Below are positions 6,673 through 14,851 of a DNA stretch of 42,489 bases, piece by piece. Within the stretch, counting starts at the first letter, position 1; every line of letters starts with the position of its first letter. The notes under the pieces were generated by a model that was not told where the DNA came from, did no database searches, and saw only the letters and a program-made list of their open reading frames with translations. The translations under genes and the position numbers were made by a program. The stretch is from Acidimicrobiaceae bacterium (lineage in GTDB: Bacteria; Actinomycetota; Acidimicrobiia; Acidimicrobiales; Aldehydirespiratoraceae), in contig VYFQ01000026.1 in assembly GCA_009842325.1 (NCBI GenBank), positions 1-42,489 on the forward strand. Direction: 5' to 3'.

Positions 6673-8196
6673 ATGAAGAACCACTCACGCATATTGCTCC
6701 TGCTGGGACTGTTGGTGGCGTTCGCCCTAGCTGCGGGAGCTTGTGGCGACGATGGCGACGAGCCGTCGACTTCACCAGCCACCACGGTCGAGTCGTCGGC
6801 GGAGGAGGCTGTAGCCGAGTCGACGGAGCCAGCCGAGACCGATGCAACGGCCGAGCCGGATGAGCCAGCCGAGACCGGTGATCCGGCCGAGCCTGATGAG
6901 CCAAGCGAGTCGGCTGAGCCAAGCGAGTCGGCTGAGCCAAGCGAGTCGGCTGAGCCAAGCGAGTCGGCTGAATCCATCGCACCAGCGTTGACGTCGGAGC
7001 CGGTCACGCTGAGGATCCTGATGGAGTCCGGTGGAGGCCCCTTCGATCTCCTTGCGAACCTTGGCGACGAGTTTTCCCGACAGTATCCGAACGTGACGTT
7101 CGAGTATCAGAGGGACTCCTTCAACAACTTGCTCATCAATGGACCCCGGCTTCTGGCCTCAGATGACCCACCGGACGTGATCCTGATGCCGCAGATCGCT
7201 GATCCGGCGACCGAAGGCCTCATCCTTAGTCTCGATCCGTACTTTGAGCAGTTCGGATGGGACGCCTGGTCGGCGTCGCAGTTGGCCCAGAATCGGGTGA
7301 ATGATGCAGGTATCCGCGGGGTGGGGACTCTGTACGGAGTGGGCGCCGGCTATTCGATCACGGGCGTGTACTACAACAGGGATCTCGCGGAGCGGGTCGG
7401 AATGGACGCGCCTCCCGCCACGCTCGACGAGTTTGAGTCATACATGGCGTCAGCCAAAGAAGACGGCCTCCTGCCGATCATCTCCCTGTCTCCCGCCACT
7501 TTTGCGCACAATGCCATCCACAACCAGTACGTCGATCCGGCCGACATTGCATCTTTCGTCTTCCTGGCACCCGGGGCCACCATCGACACGCCGGAAGCGG
7601 TCGCAGCCGCCGAGCGACTCGAACGGTGGGCAACCGAGGGATACTTCAACGAGGATGTCAACAGCTTGGACTACGTGAGCATGATGTCTCGGTTCATCGA
7701 CGGCGAGGCCCTCTTTATGTTCAATGGAAGCTGGGAGGGTGCGAATCTGGATGAGTCCATGGGCGACAACGCCGGGTTCTTCGTGGTGCCACCGCTGAAG
7801 GCAGGTGACCCGCCGGTTGCCATGGGCGCGTCAGGCACGATTGTGATCCCGGCCGGCGCCGACCATCCCGACGTGGCCGCGTTCTTCTTCGACTGGATCC
7901 ACACGAATCCAGCTGCGCGCCAAGAGGTTGCCGACACGACAGGGATGGCACCGGGCGGGCCACCGGGCTTGCCATTGCCAGAGAGCGACCCCGGATCCAT
8001 CGTGGAACTCCTCCAGCAGCAGGCGGCGTATCTGGCGGCAGAGGGTGTCATCGTCGACTACCTCGGGAACGCCACGTCAGGCTTCTTCTCAACCACGCTT
8101 GTGCCAGAGGTTCAGCGCCTCGTGGGCGGCGAAACGAGTCCCGAGAGCTTCATCCGTGCGTTGCAAGAAGGCTACGAGGCCTCCATCGATCGGTAG
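6673..8196 (+). CDS. Extracellular sugar-binding lipoprotein of an ABC importer
   Basis: A 507-residue family 1 solute-binding protein. It starts with a basic, hydrophobic signal peptide and a lipobox ending at Cys24 (LAAGAC), so it should be lipid-anchored outside the membrane. Residues about 25-105 are an acidic Glu/Ser/Ala/Pro linker containing four perfect copies of a six-residue repeat. The mature domain has the expected features of the class, including PDVILMPQIADP, TLYGVGAGYSITGVYYNRDL, EALFMFNGSWEGAN and a C-terminal AAFFFDWIHT. It delivers the substrate to the two permeases that follow. The ligand is inferred to be an amino sugar or an oligosaccharide containing one, from the downstream NagA and NagB. 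It is the first gene after the promoter and operator. Confidence 0.93.
   Translation: MKNHSRILLLLGLLVAFALAAGACGDDGDEPSTSPATTVESSAEEAVAESTEPAETDATAEPDEPAETGDPAEPDEPSESAEPSESAEPSESAEPSESAESIAPALTSEPVTLRILMESGGGPFDLLANLGDEFSRQYPNVTFEYQRDSFNNLLINGPRLLASDDPPDVILMPQIADPATEGLILSLDPYFEQFGWDAWSASQLAQNRVNDAGIRGVGTLYGVGAGYSITGVYYNRDLAERVGMDAPPATLDEFESYMASAKEDGLLPIISLSPATFAHNAIHNQYVDPADIASFVFLAPGATIDTPEAVAAAERLERWATEGYFNEDVNSLDYVSMMSRFIDGEALFMFNGSWEGANLDESMGDNAGFFVVPPLKAGDPPVAMGASGTIVIPAGADHPDVAAFFFDWIHTNPAARQEVADTTGMAPGGPPGLPLPESDPGSIVELLQQQAAYLAAEGVIVDYLGNATSGFFSTTLVPEVQRLVGGETSPESFIRALQEGYEASIDR
6898..6969 (+). repeat. Four tandem 18-bp units coding for EPSESA repeats
   Basis: GAGCCAAGCGAGTCGGCT is repeated four times without error, giving residues 76-99 of the binding lipoprotein. 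It lies in the flexible linker between the lipid anchor and the sugar-binding domain, so copy number could vary by slippage and change linker length without breaking the frame. Confidence 0.9.
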
Positions 8197-8260
8197 GAGT
8201 GCCCTCCGGGCCCGCCGGGGCCAATTCGCTACGCTTGGGACGCAGCGGGTTGGCTCCGGT

Positions 8261-9184
8261 GTGGCCGCGACCAGCCACAGCATTGCTGACCTACCCGCAG
8301 TCATCAAGAAGCCTGCGATGCGCTCCCGTGGCTGGCTGTTCGTGTTGCCCGCACTGGCGTTCTATGCGACTTTCGTTCTTTGGCCGCTCGTCACCTCGGT
8401 GCGATATTCGATGCTCGACTGGAACGGCATCGGGGAGTCAAGCTGGGTCGGGTTGGAGAACTATCGAAGGATCCTGACTGACCCGGCTCAGTTGGCGCCG
8501 ATCGTCAACTCGTTGAAGCTCATCGCGTTCTTCACGATCGTGCCGGTGGTCGTTGGGCTGGCGTCAGCGGCGCTCATACACGACTGGCGGAGCCGCTTTG
8601 TGGGCGCTTTCCGCACGACGCTGTTCCTTCCCCAGGTCATACCGCTTGTGGCCTCCGGGATTGTGTGGGGATGGATCTACTCCTCGACCGGCGTGCTGAA
8701 CCAGAGCCTCGAGTGGATGCGTCTCGACTCGTGGACCCGTCCCTGGCTGGGCGACTTCGACCTCGCTCTCCCCGCAGTTGGCGTGGTTGGCGCGTGGGTG
8801 CTCACGGGGTTCTGCACACTGCTGTTGACGTCGGGCATCTCCAAGATCGACCCGCAGCTCTATGACGCCGCCAAAGTGGACGGTGCCGGGCGAATACGAG
8901 AGTTCTTCGCGGTGACGCTCCCCGGGGTTCGAAGAGAGATCGGCGTGTGCGTCATCGTGACCATGATCGGTGCCCTAGCGAGCTTCGACATCGTCTTCAT
9001 CACTACTCGCGGAGGCCCTGGCCGAGAGACCCTCGTGCCCGGAGTACAGATCTACTGGCTCGCCTTCCTCGAGCGACGCATCGGGGCGGCCTCCGCGATG
9101 GCGGTAATGCTCATGGTGCTCATCTGGATGCTGGTGCTTCCAACCCAGAAGTATTTCCAGCGCGACCCGACAACGAAACCATGA
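8261..9184 (+). CDS. Sugar ABC transporter permease (MalF/UgpA type)
   Basis: An integral membrane protein of about 307 residues with six predicted membrane segments, beginning GWLFVLPALAFYATFVLWP. The EAA loop that contacts the ATPase is visible as DAAKVDGAGRIREFFAVTLP. The start is uncertain: GTG at 8261 gives a basic N-terminus of about 22 residues before the first helix, while ATG at 8318 would give 288 residues; both have weak ribosome sites. The frame remains open far upstream, inside the previous gene, but that part is a shadow. Its stop overlaps the start of the second permease as ATGA. It forms the channel with that protein. Confidence 0.92.
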   Translation: MAATSHSIADLPAVIKKPAMRSRGWLFVLPALAFYATFVLWPLVTSVRYSMLDWNGIGESSWVGLENYRRILTDPAQLAPIVNSLKLIAFFTIVPVVVGLASAALIHDWRSRFVGAFRTTLFLPQVIPLVASGIVWGWIYSSTGVLNQSLEWMRLDSWTRPWLGDFDLALPAVGVVGAWVLTGFCTLLLTSGISKIDPQLYDAAKVDGAGRIREFFAVTLPGVRREIGVCVIVTMIGALASFDIVFITTRGGPGRETLVPGVQIYWLAFLERRIGAASAMAVMLMVLIWMLVLPTQKYFQRDPTTKP

Positions 9185-9996
9185 ACCGTTCACAGACCCT
9201 GACGCGGTTGGTGATGGCGATGCTGCTGTTGTTCACTCTGGTGCCGTTCGTGACGCTTCTTTCTGCGGCACTGCAGCCGGTGGGGGACAGACCGAGGGGC
9301 TTCAGTTGGCCCTCCAACCCGCAGTGGGGCAACTTCGTCGAGGCGTACCAGGTAGCCGACGTCACCCCACTGCTGAAGTCGAGCATCCTGATAGTGCTGG
9401 GCGTCGTACCGATCTCGCTGCTGATAGCCGCGCTGGCGGGCTACGGCCTCGCTTCACTGTCGATACCTGGCGGACGCTGGATCCTGCTGCTGTTCATTGC
9501 CGGATTGACAATCCCCTTCGAGTCGCTCATCACCCCGCTCTTCTTCCAAATGAAGGCTCTCGGTCTGCTCAACACAAGATGGGCAGTAATCCTGCCGCTC
9601 ATCGGCCTGTTCATGCCCTTCGGCGTCTTTTGGATGCGTTCATACTTCGTCTCGATCGCATCCGAGATCAGTGAGGCGGCCAGGATTGACGGCGCCGGCC
9701 CCTGGCAGGCGTTCTGGCGAGTCCACCTGCCGCTCTCCCGGCCCGCACTGGCATCTCTCGCCATCCTGCTGTTCCTATGGACATGGAACCAGTTCATCCT
9801 CGCCCTCGTCCTCATCGACGACCCCTCGATGAGAACCGTCGCCGGAGCCCTAGGGGCATTCCAGAGCCAATACGACACAAACACTGTTCTACTTGCAGCC
9901 ATATCGGTGCTGATCATGACACCAACGATCCTCGTGTTCCTGATCTTTCAGAGGCAGTTCTCTAGAGCGCTCCTTGAGGGCGCCGTCAAGGGATGA
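9181..9996 (+). CDS. Sugar ABC transporter permease (MalG/UgpE type)
   Basis: A 271-residue partner permease. It starts MNRSQTLTRLVMAMLLLFTL and has about six membrane helices, with the EAA loop EAARIDGAGPWQAFWRVHLP near the C-terminal third. The ATG at 9181 shares an ATGA overlap with the stop of the first permease, and its own stop shares ATGA with the SGNH gene, so the three are translationally coupled. No ATP-binding subunit follows, so the importer probably uses a shared MsmK/UgpC-type ATPase coded elsewhere. Confidence 0.93.
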   Translation: MNRSQTLTRLVMAMLLLFTLVPFVTLLSAALQPVGDRPRGFSWPSNPQWGNFVEAYQVADVTPLLKSSILIVLGVVPISLLIAALAGYGLASLSIPGGRWILLLFIAGLTIPFESLITPLFFQMKALGLLNTRWAVILPLIGLFMPFGVFWMRSYFVSIASEISEAARIDGAGPWQAFWRVHLPLSRPALASLAILLFLWTWNQFILALVLIDDPSMRTVAGALGAFQSQYDTNTVLLAAISVLIMTPTILVFLIFQRQFSRALLEGAVKG

Positions 9997-10652
9997 CAGT
10001 CGTGGCGACGGTGGTGTGTTTCGGCGACTCCAACACATGGGGATACTCCGTCGAGCGCGCGGCTGATCCGGTGCCTCGGCTGGTGACGGAGGACAGATGG
10101 GTGTCCGTGACCGCGCGTGCTCTCGGCCCGGACCATGTCGTCATCGCGGAGGGCCTGCCTGGGCGGACCACCGTGTTTGATGACCCGATAGAAGGTGAGC
10201 ATCTCAACGGCCACAGGCTGCTTCGCGCCTGTTTGGAGACGCACAAGCCGGTCGATTGCGTGGTGGTGGTCCTTGGGACCAACGATCTCAAGAGCCTGTA
10301 TTCCGCGTCTGCCTGGGACATCGCCCAAGGCGCCGGACGGCTGCTGGATGTGGTGGCTGTCAGCGCATGCGGGCCGGACGGCGGCGCCCCGCAGGCGCTG
10401 TTGGTCGCGCCTCCACCCACACGGGTCACGGGGCTCGGAGCTCCTTTCGAGGACGTTCTTGCGGGAGCCGACGCAAGATCCAGGCGCTTCGACGCGGAGT
10501 TCTCGGCGGTTGCCGCGAATCGAGGCGTCGCCTATCTCAACGCCGGCGAGGTGATCGAGTCGAGTCCGATCGACGGAGTGCACTGGTCGCCGCAAGCTCA
10601 CCGCGCTATCGGGCAGGCGATTGCCGCTTCGGTGAAAGGCCTCACCAAGTGA
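9993..10652 (+). CDS. SGNH/GDSL hydrolase, arylesterase/acyltransferase type
   Basis: A 219-residue SGNH hydrolase. Block I is FGDSNTWG with nucleophile Ser13, block II the Gly of EGLPGRTT, block III GTNDLK with Asn97, and block V DGVHWSPQAH with Asp194 and His197. Order, length and the segments DDPIEGEHLNGHRLLRACLE and VDCVVVVLGTND resemble the Mycobacterium smegmatis esterase/acyltransferase called MsAcT. There is no signal peptide, so it acts in the cytoplasm. In this operon a role in removing O-acyl groups from an imported amino sugar is reasonable but unproven. Overlaps at both ends (ATGA in front, GTGA behind) put it firmly in the operon. Confidence 0.9.
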   Translation: MTVVATVVCFGDSNTWGYSVERAADPVPRLVTEDRWVSVTARALGPDHVVIAEGLPGRTTVFDDPIEGEHLNGHRLLRACLETHKPVDCVVVVLGTNDLKSLYSASAWDIAQGAGRLLDVVAVSACGPDGGAPQALLVAPPPTRVTGLGAPFEDVLAGADARSRRFDAEFSAVAANRGVAYLNAGEVIESSPIDGVHWSPQAHRAIGQAIAASVKGLTK

Positions 10653-11347
10653 CCCAGAACGGCCTGATGGCACAACAGCCTTCCAGCAACAACCCACCGC
10701 AACGCAGGACGGCCAACAAACCGCAATACGCGACTCAGGCCGAACTCTTGGAGTTCGTCGCGAGCATTCGCGCCACGGGGAAGAGGATCCTCGTCGGTCT
10801 AACCGGTCCGCCCGGATCGGGGAAGTCGACCCTGGCCGCGGAACTCGCCGAGTCGCTGTGCTCGTCGCCGCCGATCGTACCGATGGACGGATTCCACCTG
10901 GCCCAGGCGGTGATCGAGGCGAGGGGACTTGCCGACCGCAAGGGCTCGCCCGAGACCTTCGACTCTTGGGGCTTCGTCCAACTGCTCACGCAGATAGCGA
11001 GACCGGACGTCGACAGTGTCGTGTATGCGCCGAGGTTCGACCGAAGCATCGAAGAACCGATCGCAGGCGCCGTCCCAATAGAGCCCACCGATGAGTTCGT
11101 GATCGTCGAAGGTAACTACCTGCTGCTCGACGAGCCTCCGTGGGCTCAGATACGACCGGTGCTGCATCTGTGCGCCTACTTGGAACTCGAGGACGAGACT
11201 CGAATCCGTCGACTGATCGAACGGCACGTCCGACACGGCAAGCCCCGGCCCGAAGCCGAACGCTTCGTCCGAGACTCCGATGAGAAGAATGCTCAACTCA
11301 TCAAGTCAGGCCGCAGTCGTTCCGACTTCATCGTCCGCCCAAGCTGA
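10649..11347 (+). CDS. P-loop kinase, nucleoside/fructose-kinase (uridine kinase-like) family
   Basis: A 232-residue P-loop kinase. The Walker A motif is GPPGSGKST (residues about 53-61), followed by VPMDGFHLAQAVIEARGL, the substrate-binding signature of the uridine kinase/pantothenate kinase/FrcK group, YAPRFDRSIEEPIAGAVPI, and the Walker-B-like VIVEGNYLLL. A lid helix with RLIERHVRHGKPRPEAERFV follows. The GTG at 10649 overlaps the SGNH stop as GTGA and has AAAGG upstream; ATG at 10666 is the alternative. Members phosphorylate fructose, nucleosides or related small molecules; here it probably phosphorylates the imported sugar or a product, but the substrate cannot be read from sequence. Confidence 0.85.
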   Translation: MTQNGLMAQQPSSNNPPQRRTANKPQYATQAELLEFVASIRATGKRILVGLTGPPGSGKSTLAAELAESLCSSPPIVPMDGFHLAQAVIEARGLADRKGSPETFDSWGFVQLLTQIARPDVDSVVYAPRFDRSIEEPIAGAVPIEPTDEFVIVEGNYLLLDEPPWAQIRPVLHLCAYLELEDETRIRRLIERHVRHGKPRPEAERFVRDSDEKNAQLIKSGRSRSDFIVRPS

Positions 11348-11412
11348 GATGACGCGATGAGTTTGAGGCGACGCCATCGGCATGCTGGTGCCCTAGGCAG
11401 AGGGGACTGCCG

Positions 11413-12705
11413 ATGAGTGCGACTCACCGCGGGCCGCTGCTGGCTGTAATCGGCGCTGGCACGCGCGGCTACGGCTATGCCCGTCTGGCGGCGGCGGCCG
11501 GCGCACGGATTGTGGCCGTAGCCGAGCCTGATGATCGGCGGCGACATCGCCTCATCAAGCACTGCGGCTCACCAACGACCCGGCAAGCGGCCGATTGGGA
11601 AACCCTTGAGATGGATGTCGGCGATGTCGATGGTGTGATCATCGCGACGATGGACGACATGCACGTGGGGCCCACTCTCCGGTTCGCTCCGCTCGGAGTG
11701 CCGATGCTGCTGGAGAAGCCGATCGCCCGCTCCTGGGAGGACTGCTGCCGACTCCGGGTCGGGCTGGGCGACGACGCTCCTCCCATACTCGTGGCCCACG
11801 TCCTGCGCTACGCGCCCTACACCCGGCTGCTGCATTCGCTCATCGCCGACGGCGCGCTCGGCGACATCGTCAACGTCCACCATCTAGAGCCGGTCGGGTT
11901 CTGGCACTTCGCCCATTCCTATGTGCGGGGCAACTGGCACTCGACGGCAACCGCCGCCGACTTGATGGTGGCCAAGGCATGCCATGACGTGGACTGGATC
12001 ATGCAACTCATCGACTCCGAGTGCGTGGCAGTGTCGTCCTTTGCGAGCCTCAGCCACTTCAGGCCGGAGTCTCGGCCGGTCGGTGCCGCTGATCGATGTG
12101 TGGACTGCTCGATCGACTGCGTCTATGACGCGCGATCCATCTACCTCGACACAGCGCGCGACGGCGATTTCTCATGGCCGGTCGAGGCCATAGTCGTGGA
12201 GCACACCACAGCGGAAGTCGTGGACGCCCTCGATAACAGCCGGTACGGCCGATGCGTCTACACCGGCGACAACGACATGCCCGACACCCAGGTGGCATCA
12301 CTGCTGTTCGCCGGTGGTCAGACCGCCACGATCACCGTCAGCGCGTTCACGGAACTGCGCAGCCGGCTCACTGTCGTCTCCGGCACCCGGGCCGAAGCCA
12401 CAGTGACCGCGGCCGGCGTGGAGCTCTATTCCTTCGCGACACGCCGCCGACGGTTCTGTAACGCCGACGGGCGCGGCAGCTCCGGCCTCAACGCAAGCCA
12501 CGGCGGCGGAGGCGACGCGGCGCTCGTGGATCGCTACCTGAGCGAGATCGACCATCCCACCGAAGCCGGGCGGGCAGCGTTCGCGGAGGCGCTGCGCACA
12601 CACCGGGTGACCTTCGCCATCGAGGAGGCACGTCGCCGCGGCCAGGTGGTCGATCCTCGCGACCTACCCAGCTCTATAGCGAGTGACGAACACCGCGAGG
12701 TCTAG
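11413..12705 (+). CDS. Gfo/Idh/MocA family NAD(P)-dependent oxidoreductase
   Basis: A 430-residue sugar oxidoreductase. The N-terminal Rossmann domain has VIGAGTRGYGYARLAAAAG, and the catalytic EKP motif lies at residues 101-103 (LLEKPIA). The second domain has AKACHDVDWI with His191 and the typical beta sheet. Between them lies an unusual segment, HFRPESRPVGAADRC, leading into Cys229, Cys232 and Cys236 (CVDCSIDC), seen in some relatives of unknown function and suggestive of a metal site. It probably oxidises or epimerises a sugar from the imported substrate. The ATG at 11413 has AGAGGGG upstream. The stop at 12703-12705 lies just before the next gene's ribosome site. Confidence 0.9.
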   Translation: MSATHRGPLLAVIGAGTRGYGYARLAAAAGARIVAVAEPDDRRRHRLIKHCGSPTTRQAADWETLEMDVGDVDGVIIATMDDMHVGPTLRFAPLGVPMLLEKPIARSWEDCCRLRVGLGDDAPPILVAHVLRYAPYTRLLHSLIADGALGDIVNVHHLEPVGFWHFAHSYVRGNWHSTATAADLMVAKACHDVDWIMQLIDSECVAVSSFASLSHFRPESRPVGAADRCVDCSIDCVYDARSIYLDTARDGDFSWPVEAIVVEHTTAEVVDALDNSRYGRCVYTGDNDMPDTQVASLLFAGGQTATITVSAFTELRSRLTVVSGTRAEATVTAAGVELYSFATRRRRFCNADGRGSSGLNASHGGGGDAALVDRYLSEIDHPTEAGRAAFAEALRTHRVTFAIEEARRRGQVVDPRDLPSSIASDEHREV

Positions 12706-12718
12706 GAGACCAACGACG

Positions 12719-14824
12719 ATGCAGGTCGTCACCATGCTGCCGAGCGGGAGGGGTGGGCTCCATCGCGGGTGCATCTCTGTTGCGTCCGGCCGCATCGTCG
12801 AGGTTGTCCCAGCGCCAGTCGGGGTCGCTGGGCTCGCAGCACATCTCGACTTCACGCCCTATGTAGCCCTGCCCGGGTTTGTCGACCTCCAAGTCAACGG
12901 CGCACTTGGTCACGACATCACCACCGATCCGTCGACGATGTGGCCTATCGGGCAGCGGCTCCTGAGCCATGGCGTGACCGCGTTCCTTCCCACCGTCATC
13001 ACCTCACCCCCAGAGCAGAGACACGCCGCCTACCACCACATCAGGACTCGACCTCGCGGCTACGACGGCGCGGAGCCTCTCGGCTTGCACATCGAGGGCC
13101 CTGTCCTTGCGCGGGACTACGCCGGGACACACCCGCGAGCCGATCTGGCGAGCGGCGCGGAGGGGTTGGCGGACGAGTTGCTCCGCGAGGCAGACGCTGT
13201 CTCTCTCGTAACCATCGCTCCAGAGGTGGAGAGCGCCTCGAAGTCGATCACACGGCTCGCGGGGGCCGGGATAGTGGTTTCGCTCGGACACACGGCTGCG
13301 ACGGCGGCGCAAACTTCCGCAGCGCTCGCAGCGGGGGCCAGGGCGCTGACTCATGTGTTCAACGCAATGAGTCCGATCCAACACCGCGAGGTTGGCGCTG
13401 CCGGTGCTGGACTCCTGCATCCAGAGGCCTTCGTCTCGCTTATTGCCGATGACCACCACCTCAGCGAGGAGGCGATTCGGATTGCATGGAGGCTGGCCGG
13501 GCCCGGTCGCATCTGCTTGGTCACCGACGCTATGGCTGGCATGGGCGCGCCTGCCGGGACCTACCGCATCGGTAGCAAGACCATCGAGTGCGGAGACGCC
13601 GCCCGCAACAGCGACGGAAGCCTGGCCGGCTCCTTGCTGACCATGCCGGCGGCAGCCCGCCGCATGCGAGACGTCACAGGAGCCACGTGGGACGAACTGG
13701 CCAAGATCACTTCAACGAACGCCGCCGATCTGCTCGGAGACACCGACCGTGGACGGCTCTCTCCGGGCAAGCGAGCCGACATCGTGATCGTGGACGCGCA
13801 GCTTCAACCGGTAGCCACCATCCTCGAAGGCAAGATCGCATTCCGCAGGAGAGAGAGCGCCAGGATCACCCGGTCCGCATCGCCCAAGGCTGGCCCGGCA
13901 TCCGCGACTCCGAGTCCGGTCGCAATCGGAGTCGATATCGGCGGCACCGCGTTCAAGGCAGCGATCTTCGACGGTGCCAGCCTGGGCCCGCTACGACGGG
14001 GCAACACCGGACGAGACCGGCCAGCGGCTGGAGTGCTCGTGGAGGTCCGCCGGACGATCGAGGACCTCAGCGGCACCGCCGGGGTCGACATCCGCAGCGT
14101 CGGGATTGCCTGCGCCGGGATCGTTGACGGTCCAGCCGGCGTGGTGATCGAGGCGACGAACCTGGAGTGGCGCAACGTCGAAGTGGCGGCAACAGTGGGC
14201 CAAGGCCTGGGACTGCCGGTCGTGTTGGAGCACGATGTCTACCTCGCCGCCCTCGCCGAGTGGGAGACGGGCAGTGGTGTCGGGGCCGAGTCGATGCTCT
14301 ACGTGTCTGTGGGCACCGGGGTGGCTGCCCGTCTGTTCACGCGTGTTGGTACGAACCGAGGCAACTTGAACCTGGCCGGTGAGATGGGATTCATGCCGAT
14401 CGGGGCTGAGGGCCGGCCCCTCGAGTCGGTTGCATCCGGACGAGCCATGAGCGAGGCCTACCGTCATGAGACCGGCGTGCCCGCTACGGCGGAGCAGATC
14501 ATCGTTGCGTCTCCTGAAAATCCTGTCGCAGCGCGGATCTGGTCCGCAGCCATGAACGCTCTTGCCCAAGGCCTGGCAGCGGCCGTCTGTCTGGACGATC
14601 CCGAGATCGTCGTGCTCGGGGGAGGACTCTCAAACGCCGGAGATGTCCTGCTGATGGCGCTTGAGCCGAGACTCGCTTCCCTCCTGGCACCCCTGCGAGA
14701 TTCGCCGCAGATGGTTGTAGCGGCCCACGGCGACCGCAGCGGAGTCGTCGGCGCCGCGCTGTATAGCGAGCTGGCCACCTCGCCCGCCGCCGGGGGCTCG
14801 CGATCGTCGGCGGTCACGTCGTGA
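12719..14824 (+). CDS. nagA: Fusion of N-acetylglucosamine-6-phosphate deacetylase (NagA) and ROK-family sugar kinase
   Basis: A 701-residue bifunctional protein. Residues about 1-378 are NagA: GFVDLQVNG, the metal ligands Glu126 (HIEGP), His191 (SLGHTAA) and His212 (THVFNAMSP), the catalytic Asp270 (VTDAMAG), and GSLLTM. A basic, Ala/Pro/Ser linker (about 379-400) leads to a ROK kinase with the phosphate loop GVDIGGTAFK (404-413), catalytic Asp506 in LEHD, and GTGVAARL. The usual ROK zinc Cys cluster is absent: the equivalent segment is GAEGRPLESVASGRAM. The combined reactions would be N-acetyl-amino-sugar phosphorylation, then deacetylation of GlcNAc-6-P to GlcN-6-P and acetate. ATG 12719 is chosen over GTG 12683 because AGGAG lies at 12704-12708. 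NagB follows. Confidence 0.93.
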   Translation: MQVVTMLPSGRGGLHRGCISVASGRIVEVVPAPVGVAGLAAHLDFTPYVALPGFVDLQVNGALGHDITTDPSTMWPIGQRLLSHGVTAFLPTVITSPPEQRHAAYHHIRTRPRGYDGAEPLGLHIEGPVLARDYAGTHPRADLASGAEGLADELLREADAVSLVTIAPEVESASKSITRLAGAGIVVSLGHTAATAAQTSAALAAGARALTHVFNAMSPIQHREVGAAGAGLLHPEAFVSLIADDHHLSEEAIRIAWRLAGPGRICLVTDAMAGMGAPAGTYRIGSKTIECGDAARNSDGSLAGSLLTMPAAARRMRDVTGATWDELAKITSTNAADLLGDTDRGRLSPGKRADIVIVDAQLQPVATILEGKIAFRRRESARITRSASPKAGPASATPSPVAIGVDIGGTAFKAAIFDGASLGPLRRGNTGRDRPAAGVLVEVRRTIEDLSGTAGVDIRSVGIACAGIVDGPAGVVIEATNLEWRNVEVAATVGQGLGLPVVLEHDVYLAALAEWETGSGVGAESMLYVSVGTGVAARLFTRVGTNRGNLNLAGEMGFMPIGAEGRPLESVASGRAMSEAYRHETGVPATAEQIIVASPENPVAARIWSAAMNALAQGLAAAVCLDDPEIVVLGGGLSNAGDVLLMALEPRLASLLAPLRDSPQMVVAAHGDRSGVVGAALYSELATSPAAGGSRSSAVTS

Positions 14825-14851
14825 CCGCTTAGATCTCCGATCGGAACGCTC

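Noticed and set aside
6898..6969. Possible CRISPR-like repeats
   Set aside because: The 18-bp units abut with no spacers and code for a linker inside a lipoprotein.
7928..8260. Upstream extension of the first sugar permease
   Set aside because: The open frame overlaps the end of the binding protein and has no membrane-protein character until about 8261.
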